A stretch of DNA of 64,000 bases from assembly GCF_003075415.1 (NCBI RefSeq), contig NZ_QDAH01000030.1:1-64000 (forward strand), in the 5' to 3' direction. The position numbers and the translations under genes were made by a program. Below are positions 51,401-59,826 of the stretch, piece by piece. The notes below the pieces were generated by a model. The model did no database searches, had not been told where the DNA came from, and saw only the letters and a list, made by a program, of their open reading frames with translations. The stretch is from Microvirga sp. KLBC 81. GTDB lineage: Bacteria; Pseudomonadota; Alphaproteobacteria; Rhizobiales; Beijerinckiaceae. Numbering within the stretch: the first letter of the stretch is position 1; every line of letters begins with the position of its first letter.

Positions 51401-54400
51401 GCCATCCTCGGCGTCGGAGAAGCTCAGGTCCTGGAACGGATCGATCAAGGTGTCGTCACCCACCGTCCAGTTCACCTCGCCATCGGGAGCGAGCGTGATG
51501 ACCGGAGCTGTGTTCTCCGGCGGGCCCACGTCGCTGATGTAGACCTTGACGGTCTCCGGCGCAGAGGTCAGGCCGCCCGCGGTCGCAGTCACCTGAACTT
51601 CATAGTAGCTCTTGCCGGTTTCCTCATCGTAATGAGTCTCGTAATCGAGCGGGCCGGAGACCACCAGGTACCAGTCCGAGCCGGATTGCCGGATCTCGAA
51701 CGGGACGTTCTGATCGACAAGGCTGTAGCCGGTAATGGGATCGCCATCGGGATCGACGGCGGTCAGCGTACCGACGAACAAGCCTGCGCCCGTATCCTCA
51801 GGGATCTCTTGGGGCTGCTGAGTTAGAGTGATATTGGTCGGCGCCTCGTCCACGTTTGTGACGTAGACCTTGATCTCCTGCTCGGGCGAGGACAGAGCCG
51901 GGTTGGCGCTGTCGGTGGCCACCACCTTCAGGCGGTAGAACTTGCCGGTTGCGTCCTGCTCGAGGCCCGCGCCCGGCGTGGTGGTGATCGCGTCCTCATA
52001 GTTGAGGCCAGTCTTCACCTTGATCTGCTTGGTGGTGTTGTCGATCTCGAAGTGACCGGCGCCGTCGAAGCCGGTGACGAAGGCATAGGTCAGCGTCGCC
52101 GGGCTCTCGTCCGTGGCCGACAGCGTGCCCACCACATCGCCCACCTGCAGGCTCTCGGCCACCGTGTCCGTGGTGGCGTTGTCCAGCAGAACATTCGTGG
52201 GCGCGTCATTGCTCGTGCTGTGGACCTTGACGGTGATCCGGTCGTCCAAGTTCCCTTGGTCGATGATCCGGACGTTGAACTCCGTGGTCACGGAAGCCGA
52301 ACCGCTGGGCCTGTTGAAGGGCCTGAACTGGAGCGCCGTGACGGCGGCGTTCACCTGTTCCAGCGTGCCTGTGACTGTATAGGTACCCTCGATCTCATCA
52401 TAGACGTAGTTCACGCCGTTGATGAAGTTCTCGAGGGTGCCCATGCCAGCATCGTAATTGATCGTGACGGTCACCTGACCGGTGACAGGATCGGTATCCT
52501 GATCCGTGAAGACGAGGTCCTGGAAGGCCGAGACGGCCAGATTGTCCGGCGTCGTCCATTCGATTTGACCGTTCGTTCTGACGCTGACGTCAGGCGCAGC
52601 ATTGCTCGTGTTGTGAACCGAGTGCACCCAGATGTTCGGCAGTTCGCTGACCGATCCGCCCTGCCCGTCACTGACCTCGATCCGGAACACTGTCGAATCG
52701 ATGCTGCCGTCCTGCGCGTCGGGTCGGTCCGTCGGGTTGAACTTCAGGGCGCGGACGCGCCCGAGCACTTCCGTCAGCGTTCCGCTGACAGTGTAAGTGC
52801 CACCGGTATGCTCGTCACCGCGGTAGTCCACGAACGTTCCGCCGTAATCTCCGATCGCCATGATCGTGACGGTGATCGTGTCCAGGGGATCGGGATCGGC
52901 GATGGTGATGCCGCCGAAGGGGGCCACGAGATTCGTGTTCTCGTTGTCCGCGATCGTGAAGGTCGCGTCCGGCGCGGTGAGCGTCGGCGCGGTGTTGTTC
53001 GGGTTGACGGGATTGATCGTGAAGTTCACCGCCTCAACGATGCTGTAGCCCGTCCCGGCATGATCCGTGATCTTCACGAAAAGCTGCATCGGCGTCGGAT
53101 CCTCCACATCCGGTAGCGTGCCGGAGACGGTGATCTGTCCGGTGTTCGGATCAATCGAGAATGGCCCGGTATACTCGGTCGGGTCGTTGAGAGAACGAAC
53201 GAGCGTGTAGACGAAGCTCTCGTTCGGCCCGGGAAGATCCGGATCCTCCACCATCGTGACAGTCGCGACACTCGTCCCAGGCTGGGCGTTCTCGACGACC
53301 GAGGGAACGACGTTGAACCACGCGTTTGTCAGCGCCTCGTTCACGTCCGTGACGTAGACCTTGATCTCCTGCTCGGCCGAGGACAGAGCCGGGTTGGCGC
53401 TGTCGGTGGCCACCACCTTGAGGCGGTAGAACCTGCCGGTCGCATCCTCCTCGAGGCCCGCCCCCGGCGTGGTGGTGATCGCGTCCTCGAAGTTGAGGCC
53501 GCTCGCCACCTTGATCTGGTTGCCCTCGATCCTGAAGTGACCGGCGCCGTCGAAGCCGGTGACGAAGGCATAGGTCAGCGTCGCCGGGATTTCGTCCGTG
53601 GCCGACAGGGTGCCCACCACATCGCCCACCTGCAGGCTCTCCGCCACCGAGTCGGTGGTGCCGTTGTCCAGCAGAACATTCGTCGGAGCCTGGTTGCTCT
53701 GGCCGTCGAGGATTGTGACGGTGAACCCCTGGGTGTCGAACAGATGGTCGGCACCACCGTTCTTGTCCTTCACCGTCAGGGTGAGCGCGAAGGTCGTGTT
53801 CTGCGTCACCGCCAGCTTGCTGCTGTCGGCCACCACGATCCGCTTGTTGACCGTATCGACCTCGAAGGCACCCGCCATGGCGGCCGGCACGCCCGAGAGC
53901 TCGTACACCAACTGCTCGTTCGTATCCGGATCCGCCACCGTGAAGGTGGCCAGCACGTCGCCGTTCTCGGCGGTCTCGTCGATCGTTACCGTCGCGTTGG
54001 ACGTGGCCACATCCGGCGCCTCGTTCACGTCGGTGACGTAGACCTTGATCTCCTGCTCGGACGAGGACTGGTTCACGTCGTCGGTGGCCACCACCTTCAG
54101 GCGGTAGAACTTCCTGCCGTCGATTTCCCGCTCGAGGCCAGCCCCCGGCGTCGTGGTGATCGGGTCCTCGAAGTTGAGCGCCGTCGCCAGCCTGATCTGC
54201 TTGGTGGTGTTGTCGATCACGAAGTGACCGGCGCCGTCGAAGCCGTCGACGAAGGTGTAGGTCAGCGTCGAGGGGTCCTCATCGGTGGCAGAGAGATTGC
54301 CCACCACGTCGTCCACGCGCAGGCTCTCGGCCGCCGTGTCGGTGGTGCCGTTGTCCAGCAGAATATTCGACGGGACCGCATCGTCATTGATTTTGATCGT

Positions 54401-57400
54401 GATGGTGGGCGTAGACGTGCCCCCACGGGTGTCGGAGAGGGTGATCTGATACTCACGCTCCTCGCCGCCAGGGCCGACCTGGAGCGCATCACGATTGAAG
54501 ACGAAGATCTTGTTGTTGATGATCTGGAATGCGTCGTCGTCACTGAACCGCGTCCCATTCGCAAAGGTGAATGAGACGCTGTCGCCATCCTGATCGTTTG
54601 CGATCAGCTCCGCGACGTAGCTGCCCTCCTCAAGCGTATCCCTGATCTCCCCATCTCGCATCACCTGGAGGATGGGAGGGTCGTTCGCGTCCGTAACGTT
54701 GATTCTCAGCTCGCGTGCCTCACCCAGTGCGCCACTCCACCGGTCCTGCGCACGGACCCAGATCGTGTGGTATTTCTGCCCTTCGTAATCGAGCTTCCGC
54801 CCCGCCGCGACTTTGATAGAAGGACCGTCTATTGTGAACAGCCCGTTCGCGCTCGCTGCGTCACCATGGTCCGGATCGAATACGAAGGTCGACACGAAAT
54901 CGTCGTCAGGATCGTACGCCGTCAGCCCGGCGATGAAGGACGACGCATCCTCTCGCACGTTTGTCGTGATCGTCCCACCGTGGAATGTAGGCGCCCACGG
55001 AGCGTAGTTGACGTCGACGATCTCGACGCGAATGGTCGAGATCTTCTCGGACGCGCCGCTCCCGATGACGGTATCGGATTCGACGGCCCGGACCTGGATC
55101 TCGGCGTATTTGTGCTCGTTGCCGTTGCTGTCCCATTCCACCACGAAACCGTCTTCGCCATCGACGACATGCCTGTAGAGAATTCCGTCGACCATGCCGA
55201 TCCGGCCGTAAGTCACCCCGTTCTGATCGACTTCCGTAGTCACGTAGAACGCACCGGCCGGGTTGCTCACGATCTCGTAATTGAGCGGTCCGCCGATCCC
55301 GTCGTCGGTCGAGCGGACTTCGGCGACGTTGTCCAAAGCCTGCATGTCGTTGACGGCGAGTGGCCCGCCGATGACCACCGGCGCCTCGGCGCTGTAGTTG
55401 AGAACGATCCCCTCGGCGAGATACACATTCTCGATGTTGGCCAGCTTTTTCGCGTCGTAGTACTGCACCGATATGTAGGCCGCATCCAGGCCTTCGGCTC
55501 CGCCGTTGTACTCTCGCGTGTCATCGTTCCGGTCGTCGACGTAATAGACGTCGTTGCCCTTGCCGCCGATCATGGTGTCAGCGCCGGCGCCGCCTGTGAG
55601 CGTGTTGTCGCCGTCGTTGCCGATGATGCGGTTGTTCAGGCTGTTGCCGGTCAGTTCGGCCAAGTTCGAACCGAGAGCGGTCACATGCTCCACATTCGCG
55701 ATGTTCGCGATGCTATAGGAACCCCAGACCATCACCGTGTCGTTGCCGCCGCCTTCGGCCTCGACGATGGTGTCGCCACCGTCGATCCAGTACACGTCGT
55801 CGCCCGCGCCGCCCTCCATGTAGTCGGAGCCTTCTTCGCCGAGAAGAATGTCGTTTCCTTCCCCGCCGAAGAGATCGTCAACGCCGCCGCCGCCGTGGAT
55901 CTCGTCGCCCCCCTTACCGCCCACGAGCCTGTTGGTGGCACCGTCCCCGGAAATCACATCGTTGAAATTCGTTCCCTCGACATTGGTGATCCCGCTGAAG
56001 CTGTCCTGGATGCCGTTCTTCGAGGTCAGCCCCGACGTCATGTCGACGACGACGCGCACGCCCAGAGATTGATAAGTGAGCCAGTCGGCCAATCCGTCCG
56101 CGCTCGATCCGACAATCGTGTCCCATCCGTCTGATCCGTGGAACAGGTTGTTGCCGTCTCCGCCGCCGAGATAATCGCTACCCCCGCTGCCATAGAGCGT
56201 GTCATTCCCCGCCCCGGTCGTCACGCGGGTGACGTTGATCAGCGTGTCGACCTCAGCGCCTAACGTGCCAGTGCCCGCCTGGAGATTGATGAGCCAGTTG
56301 CCCCTAGGTTGCCCTCCAAAGGTCGAGTCCATATCGTAGCGAACATGACCGGCGATCAATCTATCGTTACCTGCACCGCCGACCAAGATGTCATCTAGAT
56401 CTCCTCCGTACAGGGTGTCATCCCCACCGTTTCCCTTCAGGGTATCGTTCGCGAAGTCATAGGATTGAGAGGCACTAGTCCCGTACAGGATATCATTTCC
56501 GTCGCCGCCCCCTAGGTGGTCAGCGCCCGTGCCACCACTGACGGTGAAAGTCCCGTCCCCGCTGCCCCAAAGCGTATCGTTGCCGTGACCGAAGTCGAGA
56601 TCGTACTCAGTCCTGCCGGCAAAGGCGTCTATAGCAAAATGATCCGAATAATGAGACCCAAGAATAATATTAAAGTAGTTGTCGGTACCATATCCAAGCC
56701 TATCGGTTTCACCCCAAGTATCATGGGCAGTATTACCGAGGACTTGAACTTTGTTCGGGCCCAGAAGGACTGACGTAGATATCCCATACGCAAGCAGAAC
56801 GCCGCGATCTCCAGTCTCCTGACTATAGTCGAGGGTGTTGATCCCGCTGCCGCCATTAAGCGTATCGAGGCCCGCCCATCCGGTGATTACGTCGTTGTCC
56901 GCGTCACCGTAAATCTCGTCGTTCCGCGCCGACCCGACGATGGTGTCGTTGCCATCATAGCCGTGGAACAGCCAGGTGTCCCCCGAGGGGGGCAGATTGT
57001 CCCTATAATCAATGAGGTTGTCGCCTTGATCCGCCCCGGGAACAGGTCTCTTCCCGAGCGTCCCGAAGTCTCCGGAGGCCGAGGCTTCTGAGCCGTCGCC
57101 CGATGTCAGCGACGAGGTCGAGGGGCTGGTTTCACCGGCAGACGAAAAAGTCCTGGTCGACGAAGCGGAGGTCACCTCAGGCGCCGCTTCCGCCACGACG
57201 ATCTTCGACTGCTCCTCGACGGAGGACGGAGAAGCCTTGATCTCGGCAGGCGCATCGGGAGCCGGGATTGGTTCAGGAGACGCGACGGCATTCGCCGCAA
57301 CAGACCGCTGCCCATCCAGTTCGTCCTTCAGGTCGAGAGCAGGGATTGGCTCGGGAGACGCCAACCCAGCAGCCGTTACGATGGACCGCCGTCCGTCCAG

Positions 57401-57532
57401 CTCGTCCTTCAGAAAGTCGAGGGCTGGTGTCGCAGCCTCTGCCCGCTCGATATCGCCCGGGAGCGTTTCGTCGAGCACGCTGCCGACATCGACTGCCTTG
57501 CCGCTGATCTTGTCGAAAACGGGCTTGTTCAT
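48452..57532 (-). CDS. giant RTX/cadherin-repeat protein, 3026 aa
   Basis: Likely type I-secreted surface or matrix adhesin. No signal peptide. Residues 1-170: Pro/Ala/Ser-rich region with a short duplication (LKDELDGRRS, LKDELDGQRS). About 190-680: several RTX blocks (GYDGNDTIVGSARNDEIYGD, GGGDGNDILYG, GGGGVDDLFGGEGNDILLGE). About 720-2860: many cadherin-like and VCBS-like beta domains, including four near-identical units with AESLQVGDVVGTLSATDE and FYRLKVVATDSANPALSS, and two with GDVLATFTV. About 2870-2905: RTX block GGAGDDTLNGRIGNDTLSGG. C-terminus: a secretion-type domain ending TADYFHII. AAGGGG is 9 nt before the ATG. RTX blocks at both ends are unusual; most relatives have them only near the C-terminus. 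Confidence 0.9.
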   Translation of the reverse strand: MNKPVFDKISGKAVDVGSVLDETLPGDIERAEAATPALDFLKDELDGRRSIVTAAGLASPEPIPALDLKDELDGQRSVAANAVASPEPIPAPDAPAEIKASPSSVEEQSKIVVAEAAPEVTSASSTRTFSSAGETSPSTSSLTSGDGSEASASGDFGTLGKRPVPGADQGDNLIDYRDNLPPSGDTWLFHGYDGNDTIVGSARNDEIYGDADNDVITGWAGLDTLNGGSGINTLDYSQETGDRGVLLAYGISTSVLLGPNKVQVLGNTAHDTWGETDRLGYGTDNYFNIILGSHYSDHFAIDAFAGRTEYDLDFGHGNDTLWGSGDGTFTVSGGTGADHLGGGDGNDILYGTSASQSYDFANDTLKGNGGDDTLYGGDLDDILVGGAGNDRLIAGHVRYDMDSTFGGQPRGNWLINLQAGTGTLGAEVDTLINVTRVTTGAGNDTLYGSGGSDYLGGGDGNNLFHGSDGWDTIVGSSADGLADWLTYQSLGVRVVVDMTSGLTSKNGIQDSFSGITNVEGTNFNDVISGDGATNRLVGGKGGDEIHGGGGVDDLFGGEGNDILLGEEGSDYMEGGAGDDVYWIDGGDTIVEAEGGGNDTVMVWGSYSIANIANVEHVTALGSNLAELTGNSLNNRIIGNDGDNTLTGGAGADTMIGGKGNDVYYVDDRNDDTREYNGGAEGLDAAYISVQYYDAKKLANIENVYLAEGIVLNYSAEAPVVIGGPLAVNDMQALDNVAEVRSTDDGIGGPLNYEIVSNPAGAFYVTTEVDQNGVTYGRIGMVDGILYRHVVDGEDGFVVEWDSNGNEHKYAEIQVRAVESDTVIGSGASEKISTIRVEIVDVNYAPWAPTFHGGTITTNVREDASSFIAGLTAYDPDDDFVSTFVFDPDHGDAASANGLFTIDGPSIKVAAGRKLDYEGQKYHTIWVRAQDRWSGALGEARELRINVTDANDPPILQVMRDGEIRDTLEEGSYVAELIANDQDGDSVSFTFANGTRFSDDDAFQIINNKIFVFNRDALQVGPGGEEREYQITLSDTRGGTSTPTITIKINDDAVPSNILLDNGTTDTAAESLRVDDVVGNLSATDEDPSTLTYTFVDGFDGAGHFVIDNTTKQIRLATALNFEDPITTTPGAGLEREIDGRKFYRLKVVATDDVNQSSSEQEIKVYVTDVNEAPDVATSNATVTIDETAENGDVLATFTVADPDTNEQLVYELSGVPAAMAGAFEVDTVNKRIVVADSSKLAVTQNTTFALTLTVKDKNGGADHLFDTQGFTVTILDGQSNQAPTNVLLDNGTTDSVAESLQVGDVVGTLSATDEIPATLTYAFVTGFDGAGHFRIEGNQIKVASGLNFEDAITTTPGAGLEEDATGRFYRLKVVATDSANPALSSAEQEIKVYVTDVNEALTNAWFNVVPSVVENAQPGTSVATVTMVEDPDLPGPNESFVYTLVRSLNDPTEYTGPFSIDPNTGQITVSGTLPDVEDPTPMQLFVKITDHAGTGYSIVEAVNFTINPVNPNNTAPTLTAPDATFTIADNENTNLVAPFGGITIADPDPLDTITVTIMAIGDYGGTFVDYRGDEHTGGTYTVSGTLTEVLGRVRALKFNPTDRPDAQDGSIDSTVFRIEVSDGQGGSVSELPNIWVHSVHNTSNAAPDVSVRTNGQIEWTTPDNLAVSAFQDLVFTDQDTDPVTGQVTVTINYDAGMGTLENFINGVNYVYDEIEGTYTVTGTLEQVNAAVTALQFRPFNRPSGSASVTTEFNVRIIDQGNLDDRITVKVHSTSNDAPTNVLLDNATTDTVAESLQVGDVVGTLSATDESPATLTYAFVTGFDGAGHFEIDNTTKQIKVKTGLNYEDAITTTPGAGLEQDATGKFYRLKVVATDSANPALSSPEQEIKVYVTNVDEAPTNITLTQQPQEIPEDTGAGLFVGTLTAVDPDGDPITGYSLVDQNVPFEIRQSGSDWYLVVSGPLDYETHYDEETGKSYYEVQVTATAGGLTSAPETVKVYISDVGPPENTAPVITLAPDGEVNWTVGDDTLIDPFQDLSFSDAEDGGNDNDPNTYIEVQIFFEVGQGNFENLPDIANFPGATLTYTTGDGQLFVRGTADQVTAIVQNLHFHTRSRPEEPDGVSERTNFQVLVLDTDNAMAIREVSVNSVTGNQAPVNVELDNATTDTVAESLQVGDVVGTLSAADESPATLTYAFVTGFDGAGHFRIEGNQIKVATSLNFEDAITTTPGAGLEEDATGRFYRLKVIATDSANPALSSAEQEIKVYVTDVNEAPVLETTDDTVSIGEYTQNGDVLATFTVTDQDANELFVYEISGVPPAMEGAFAVDVVNKRIVVADKSKLTVTQNETFTLTLTVKDRNGGTDHLVDTLNYTVTVLDGQGTGNDPLGITLAPNFVAENLADRVVGTLATIDPDADDTFTYEIVGDGAGGRFRIASDTNGDVVLKTVGGLDWESTDPLLKTDFFGKYYEVTVRTTDSYNRSLTKTLNVYVTDTVDDPSNAAPVIGGAETDLSVPTEDNGVVSPFGNVTFSDTDSDTITVTIALDSANEGFFEGYEIGTYDELTGVYKVSGSIADVQNAVRNLQFHAVDRSEDPDGTQVTTNFSITVSDGNSSARNTRISVVSTAVGDSGGGDDAPTVSGLPSTAINADANNGTVAPFGSVVIDNDAGQETTAMITFQDNLGSLSGTGLTLVGVDGGIATYTVTGTDAADLQTKLQALSFNPRDLAAGASEDIAFNLTVTDEAYPTAGAGQTGTVTVHSAAENTPPTNPQFSDLVVLENMARGSIIGQFSATDTDGLTWTLVNDAEGRVELTAGGILLVKDQTKIDSELGDGTFNVVVEASDGTNTPVQFSVTLTILNVARETVSGLTTEVPGISIDDFLRGGAGDDTLNGRIGNDTLSGGAGADRLNGGTGDDAFRFDAAITTRNVDTIVQFDLRDPSNPAVQGDRFELLGTRFAGIQAQHMENGILKASAFHAGTVATAGAEHRIIYDQTTGEIWYDRDGGGVGVAANLIAKIGSTTKPVLTADYFHII
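50725..51075 (-). repeat. cadherin-unit repeat, copy 4 (within giant gene)
   Basis: One of four strongly similar units of about 350 bp; encodes NVELDNATTDTVAESLQVGD to EQEIKVYVTDVNEAP. Other copies at 51843-52195, 53335-53685 and 54020-54370. Confidence 0.8.
51843..52195 (-). repeat. cadherin-unit repeat, copy 3 (within giant gene)
   Basis: Encodes NVLLDNATTDTVAESLQVGD to EQEIKVYVTNVDEAP; differs from copies 2 and 4 in the middle (FEIDNTTKQIKVKTGLNYED). Confidence 0.8.
53335..53685 (-). repeat. cadherin-unit repeat, copy 2 (within giant gene)
   Basis: Encodes NVLLDNGTTDSVAESLQVGD to EQEIKVYVTDVNEAL; its middle (FRIEGNQIKVASGLNFED) is closest to copy 4. Confidence 0.8.
54020..54370 (-). repeat. 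cadherin-unit repeat, copy 1 (within giant gene)
   Basis: Encodes NILLDNGTTDTAAESLRVDD to EQEIKVYVTDVNEAP; the most diverged of the four copies. Confidence 0.75.
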
Positions 57533-58268
57533 GGTGACGTTCCCCTTACTTCCACCTGACAGGCGCCTGAGCCCAAAGGGAATTCAGGCGAATGTTACAT
57601 CGTTAGGAACATCTTAAGACAGCCAGCTCCGCTGACAGCTCCCTGTATATACAGGTAACGATAGGGAATATCGGATTCGGGATTATTTTCTGAGGCTAAA
57701 AAGCAGCGTTGTTCTACAGTCGAACCTTGTTATTCCGTTAAGTAATTAAAGCATGGGCAGCGAGCTGCATGGCACCATTTCCAGCCGTTTCTTGAGGAAA
57801 CCGACCCGTCCCGTTAACTATCCGGCGGGATAATTCAGAAAATCCAGCTATACTGGATAAATACTGCAACCAACAGGAAAGCGCACAACCAAAACGTGCA
57901 TTATCTTGCCGCAATGCAGAGTGACAAGGTTAATGTTGCAATATTGCACAAGTGGCGCTGCTGCGTCCCGTTCCCGATCCAAGCAGACATAAACATGCCT
58001 GAAACCATAGGCCGCAGCCGCACAGCCGGCGGCCGGAGGCGTCGACATGCGGGCGCGGCGATGACGGGATTGCCTCTCCGGAGATGATGATCGATGTCTG
58101 CAGAGCACATATTGCAGGACAAACGGAATGCGCGCGACTTATTCGACGGGGTTGCCCTGTTGACGCGGGCATTGTGGCGATCCGTGTTGATCGACGGTAT
58201 ATCCAGCCCATCGATCCAGCCTCTCTGCACTCATTTCAATTTCCGACCATTCACGGCACTGGCAACCC
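57533..58268. promoter_or_regulatory. 735-nt intergenic region upstream of the giant RTX gene and rarA
   Basis: Divergent region without a convincing gene and with lower GC than its surroundings by eye. It contains a perfect palindrome CCTGTATATACAGG (57642-57655), TATCC-GGCG-GGATA (57829-57842) and ATCCAG-CTATA-CTGGAT (57842-57858). Open frames around 57848-58230 lack motifs and ribosome sites. Confidence 0.5.
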
Positions 58269-59603
58269 ATGGTGAAAGCCGATCTCTTTTCGAAGGCCCA
58301 GGAGCAGCGTGTAAAGCCCCTCGCCGCCGAGATGCGTCCACAAACGCTCGATGAGCTTGTCGGCCAGCAGCACATCCTCGGACCGGGCGGGCCGTTGCGG
58401 CGCCGTGTCCGGGCCGGCCGCCTCGGCACGGTCATCCTCTTCGGCCCGCCGGGGGTGGGCAAGACCACCATAGCCCGCGCCATCGGACAGGAGATGAAGA
58501 AGGAGTTTCGCTCCCTTCATCCTGCCAGCAGCAACGTCTCCGACATCAAGGCCGTGGCTCAGGAAGCCCAGGCCAAGGACATTCTCGTCTTCATCGACGA
58601 GATTCATCGCTTCAGCAGCTCACAGCAGGACTATCTCCTCGATCTCACCGAGACCGGCACCTTCGACCTGATCGCGGCGACCACCGGCAATCCCTATCAC
58701 GTGCTCACCCCTGCGCTCGTGTCCCGCGCGTCCATCTTCCAGCTCGAGCCCCACTCCCTGGAGGACCTGGAACAGATCGTCGGACGGGCCCTGTCCTTTC
58801 TCGCACGCCGGAAGGATCTGGACGTTCGCCTCGACGCCGAGGCCATGAAACAGCTGATCGGACGCGCAGGAGGCGATGCCCGCCGCGTCCTGAATGCTCT
58901 CGAGACACTGGTTCTCGGATCAGCGCCCGGCTCGGTCATTTCGATCACCGGAGCCATGGTGGACGAGGTCTATCAAGCCTCGCCCCTTCCGTTCGATCGG
59001 AAAGGCGACTTTCACTACGACACCATCTCCGCCTTCATCAAATCGATGCGTGGATCGGATCCCGATGCCACTCTCTATTGGCTGGCCCGTCTCATCCATT
59101 CCGGTGAGGATCCCCGCTTCATCGCCCGCCGTATTCTCATCCACGCTTCGGAAGACGTTGGCCTGGCCGATAACACGGCCCTTCAAACGGCAGCTGCGGC
59201 TCTCACGGCCGTCCAGCATGTCGGCTACCCGGAAGCCCAGATCGTTCTTGCCCACGCCGCCCTGCACATCGCCCGTGCTCCGAAATCGAACTCGGCCTGC
59301 CGCGGCATCGGAGCGGCGATGGCCTACGTCAAATCGCAGCCCATGATCCCCGTGCCGGCTCATCTGCGGGACGCGCATTATGCCGGGGCGGCCAAGTTGG
59401 GACATGTGGGCTACCAGTTTCCGCATGACGATCCACGAGGATGGGTCGAGCAGACCTATGCCCCGGGGATCCAACCTGGCCAGTTCTACCGGAGCGATGG
59501 TCGAGGCAGTCACACGTTCGAGGCGCGAGCCGATGCATGGTGGGAACGCGTCACAGGGCAGCCACAGCCAAGCCACGGACTGGACGAGCCCAACAAGGAC
59601 TGA
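58269..59603 (+). CDS. rarA: replication-associated recombination protein A (RarA/MgsA)
   Basis: 444-aa AAA+ ATPase related to clamp loaders, acting at stalled replication forks. N-terminal PLAAEMRPQTLDELVGQQHI at about residues 17-36, Walker A in FGPPGVGKTTIARA (about 58-71), Walker B in ILVFIDEIHRFSSSQQDYLL (about 105-124), sensor 1 ATTGNPYHVL and Arg finger region VSRASIFQL. The lid has GRAGGDARRVLNALE. The C-terminal oligomerisation domain begins YDTISAFIKSMRGSDPDATL (about 254) and contains LIHSGEDPRFIARRILIHAS and YPEAQIVLAHAALHIA. Length and order are standard. Start taken at the ATG shared with the family pattern; the upstream ribosome site is weak. Confidence 0.96.
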   Translation: MVKADLFSKAQEQRVKPLAAEMRPQTLDELVGQQHILGPGGPLRRRVRAGRLGTVILFGPPGVGKTTIARAIGQEMKKEFRSLHPASSNVSDIKAVAQEAQAKDILVFIDEIHRFSSSQQDYLLDLTETGTFDLIAATTGNPYHVLTPALVSRASIFQLEPHSLEDLEQIVGRALSFLARRKDLDVRLDAEAMKQLIGRAGGDARRVLNALETLVLGSAPGSVISITGAMVDEVYQASPLPFDRKGDFHYDTISAFIKSMRGSDPDATLYWLARLIHSGEDPRFIARRILIHASEDVGLADNTALQTAAAALTAVQHVGYPEAQIVLAHAALHIARAPKSNSACRGIGAAMAYVKSQPMIPVPAHLRDAHYAGAAKLGHVGYQFPHDDPRGWVEQTYAPGIQPGQFYRSDGRGSHTFEARADAWWERVTGQPQPSHGLDEPNKD

Positions 59604-59826
59604 CGGGTGCCGTCAGGCACGCTCTGGATCTCCGGGTCAATCCGCCATGCGGCAAATATTCTTTCGTTCCCTCCCGCAAGGGGATATTCTTTGCCGGAAC
59701 ACACCCGGCCTTCCAAGGAATTGCGTGCGCTCAAAAACCACGATCCTTAAAGGTCAAGAGAGGCACGTCGCCGAGTAAGGGCAGCCCCGATGGGAACCAC
59801 TGCCCGAGGGCCGATTTGGATACGGG

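Noticed and set aside
49274..51826. Plus-strand open frame of 850 codons opposite the giant RTX gene
   Set aside because: Antisense shadow with no motifs; the RTX frame has recognisable domains over its whole length.
53537..56134. Plus-strand open frames (53537-54574, 54767-56134) opposite the giant RTX gene
   Set aside because: Same reason; no ribosome site or family features.
59650..59696. Imperfect inverted repeat CGGCAAA...TTTGCCG between rarA and nadE
   Set aside because: Arms of 7 nt are 33 nt apart with poor internal pairing and no T run; not enough for a terminator or riboswitch.
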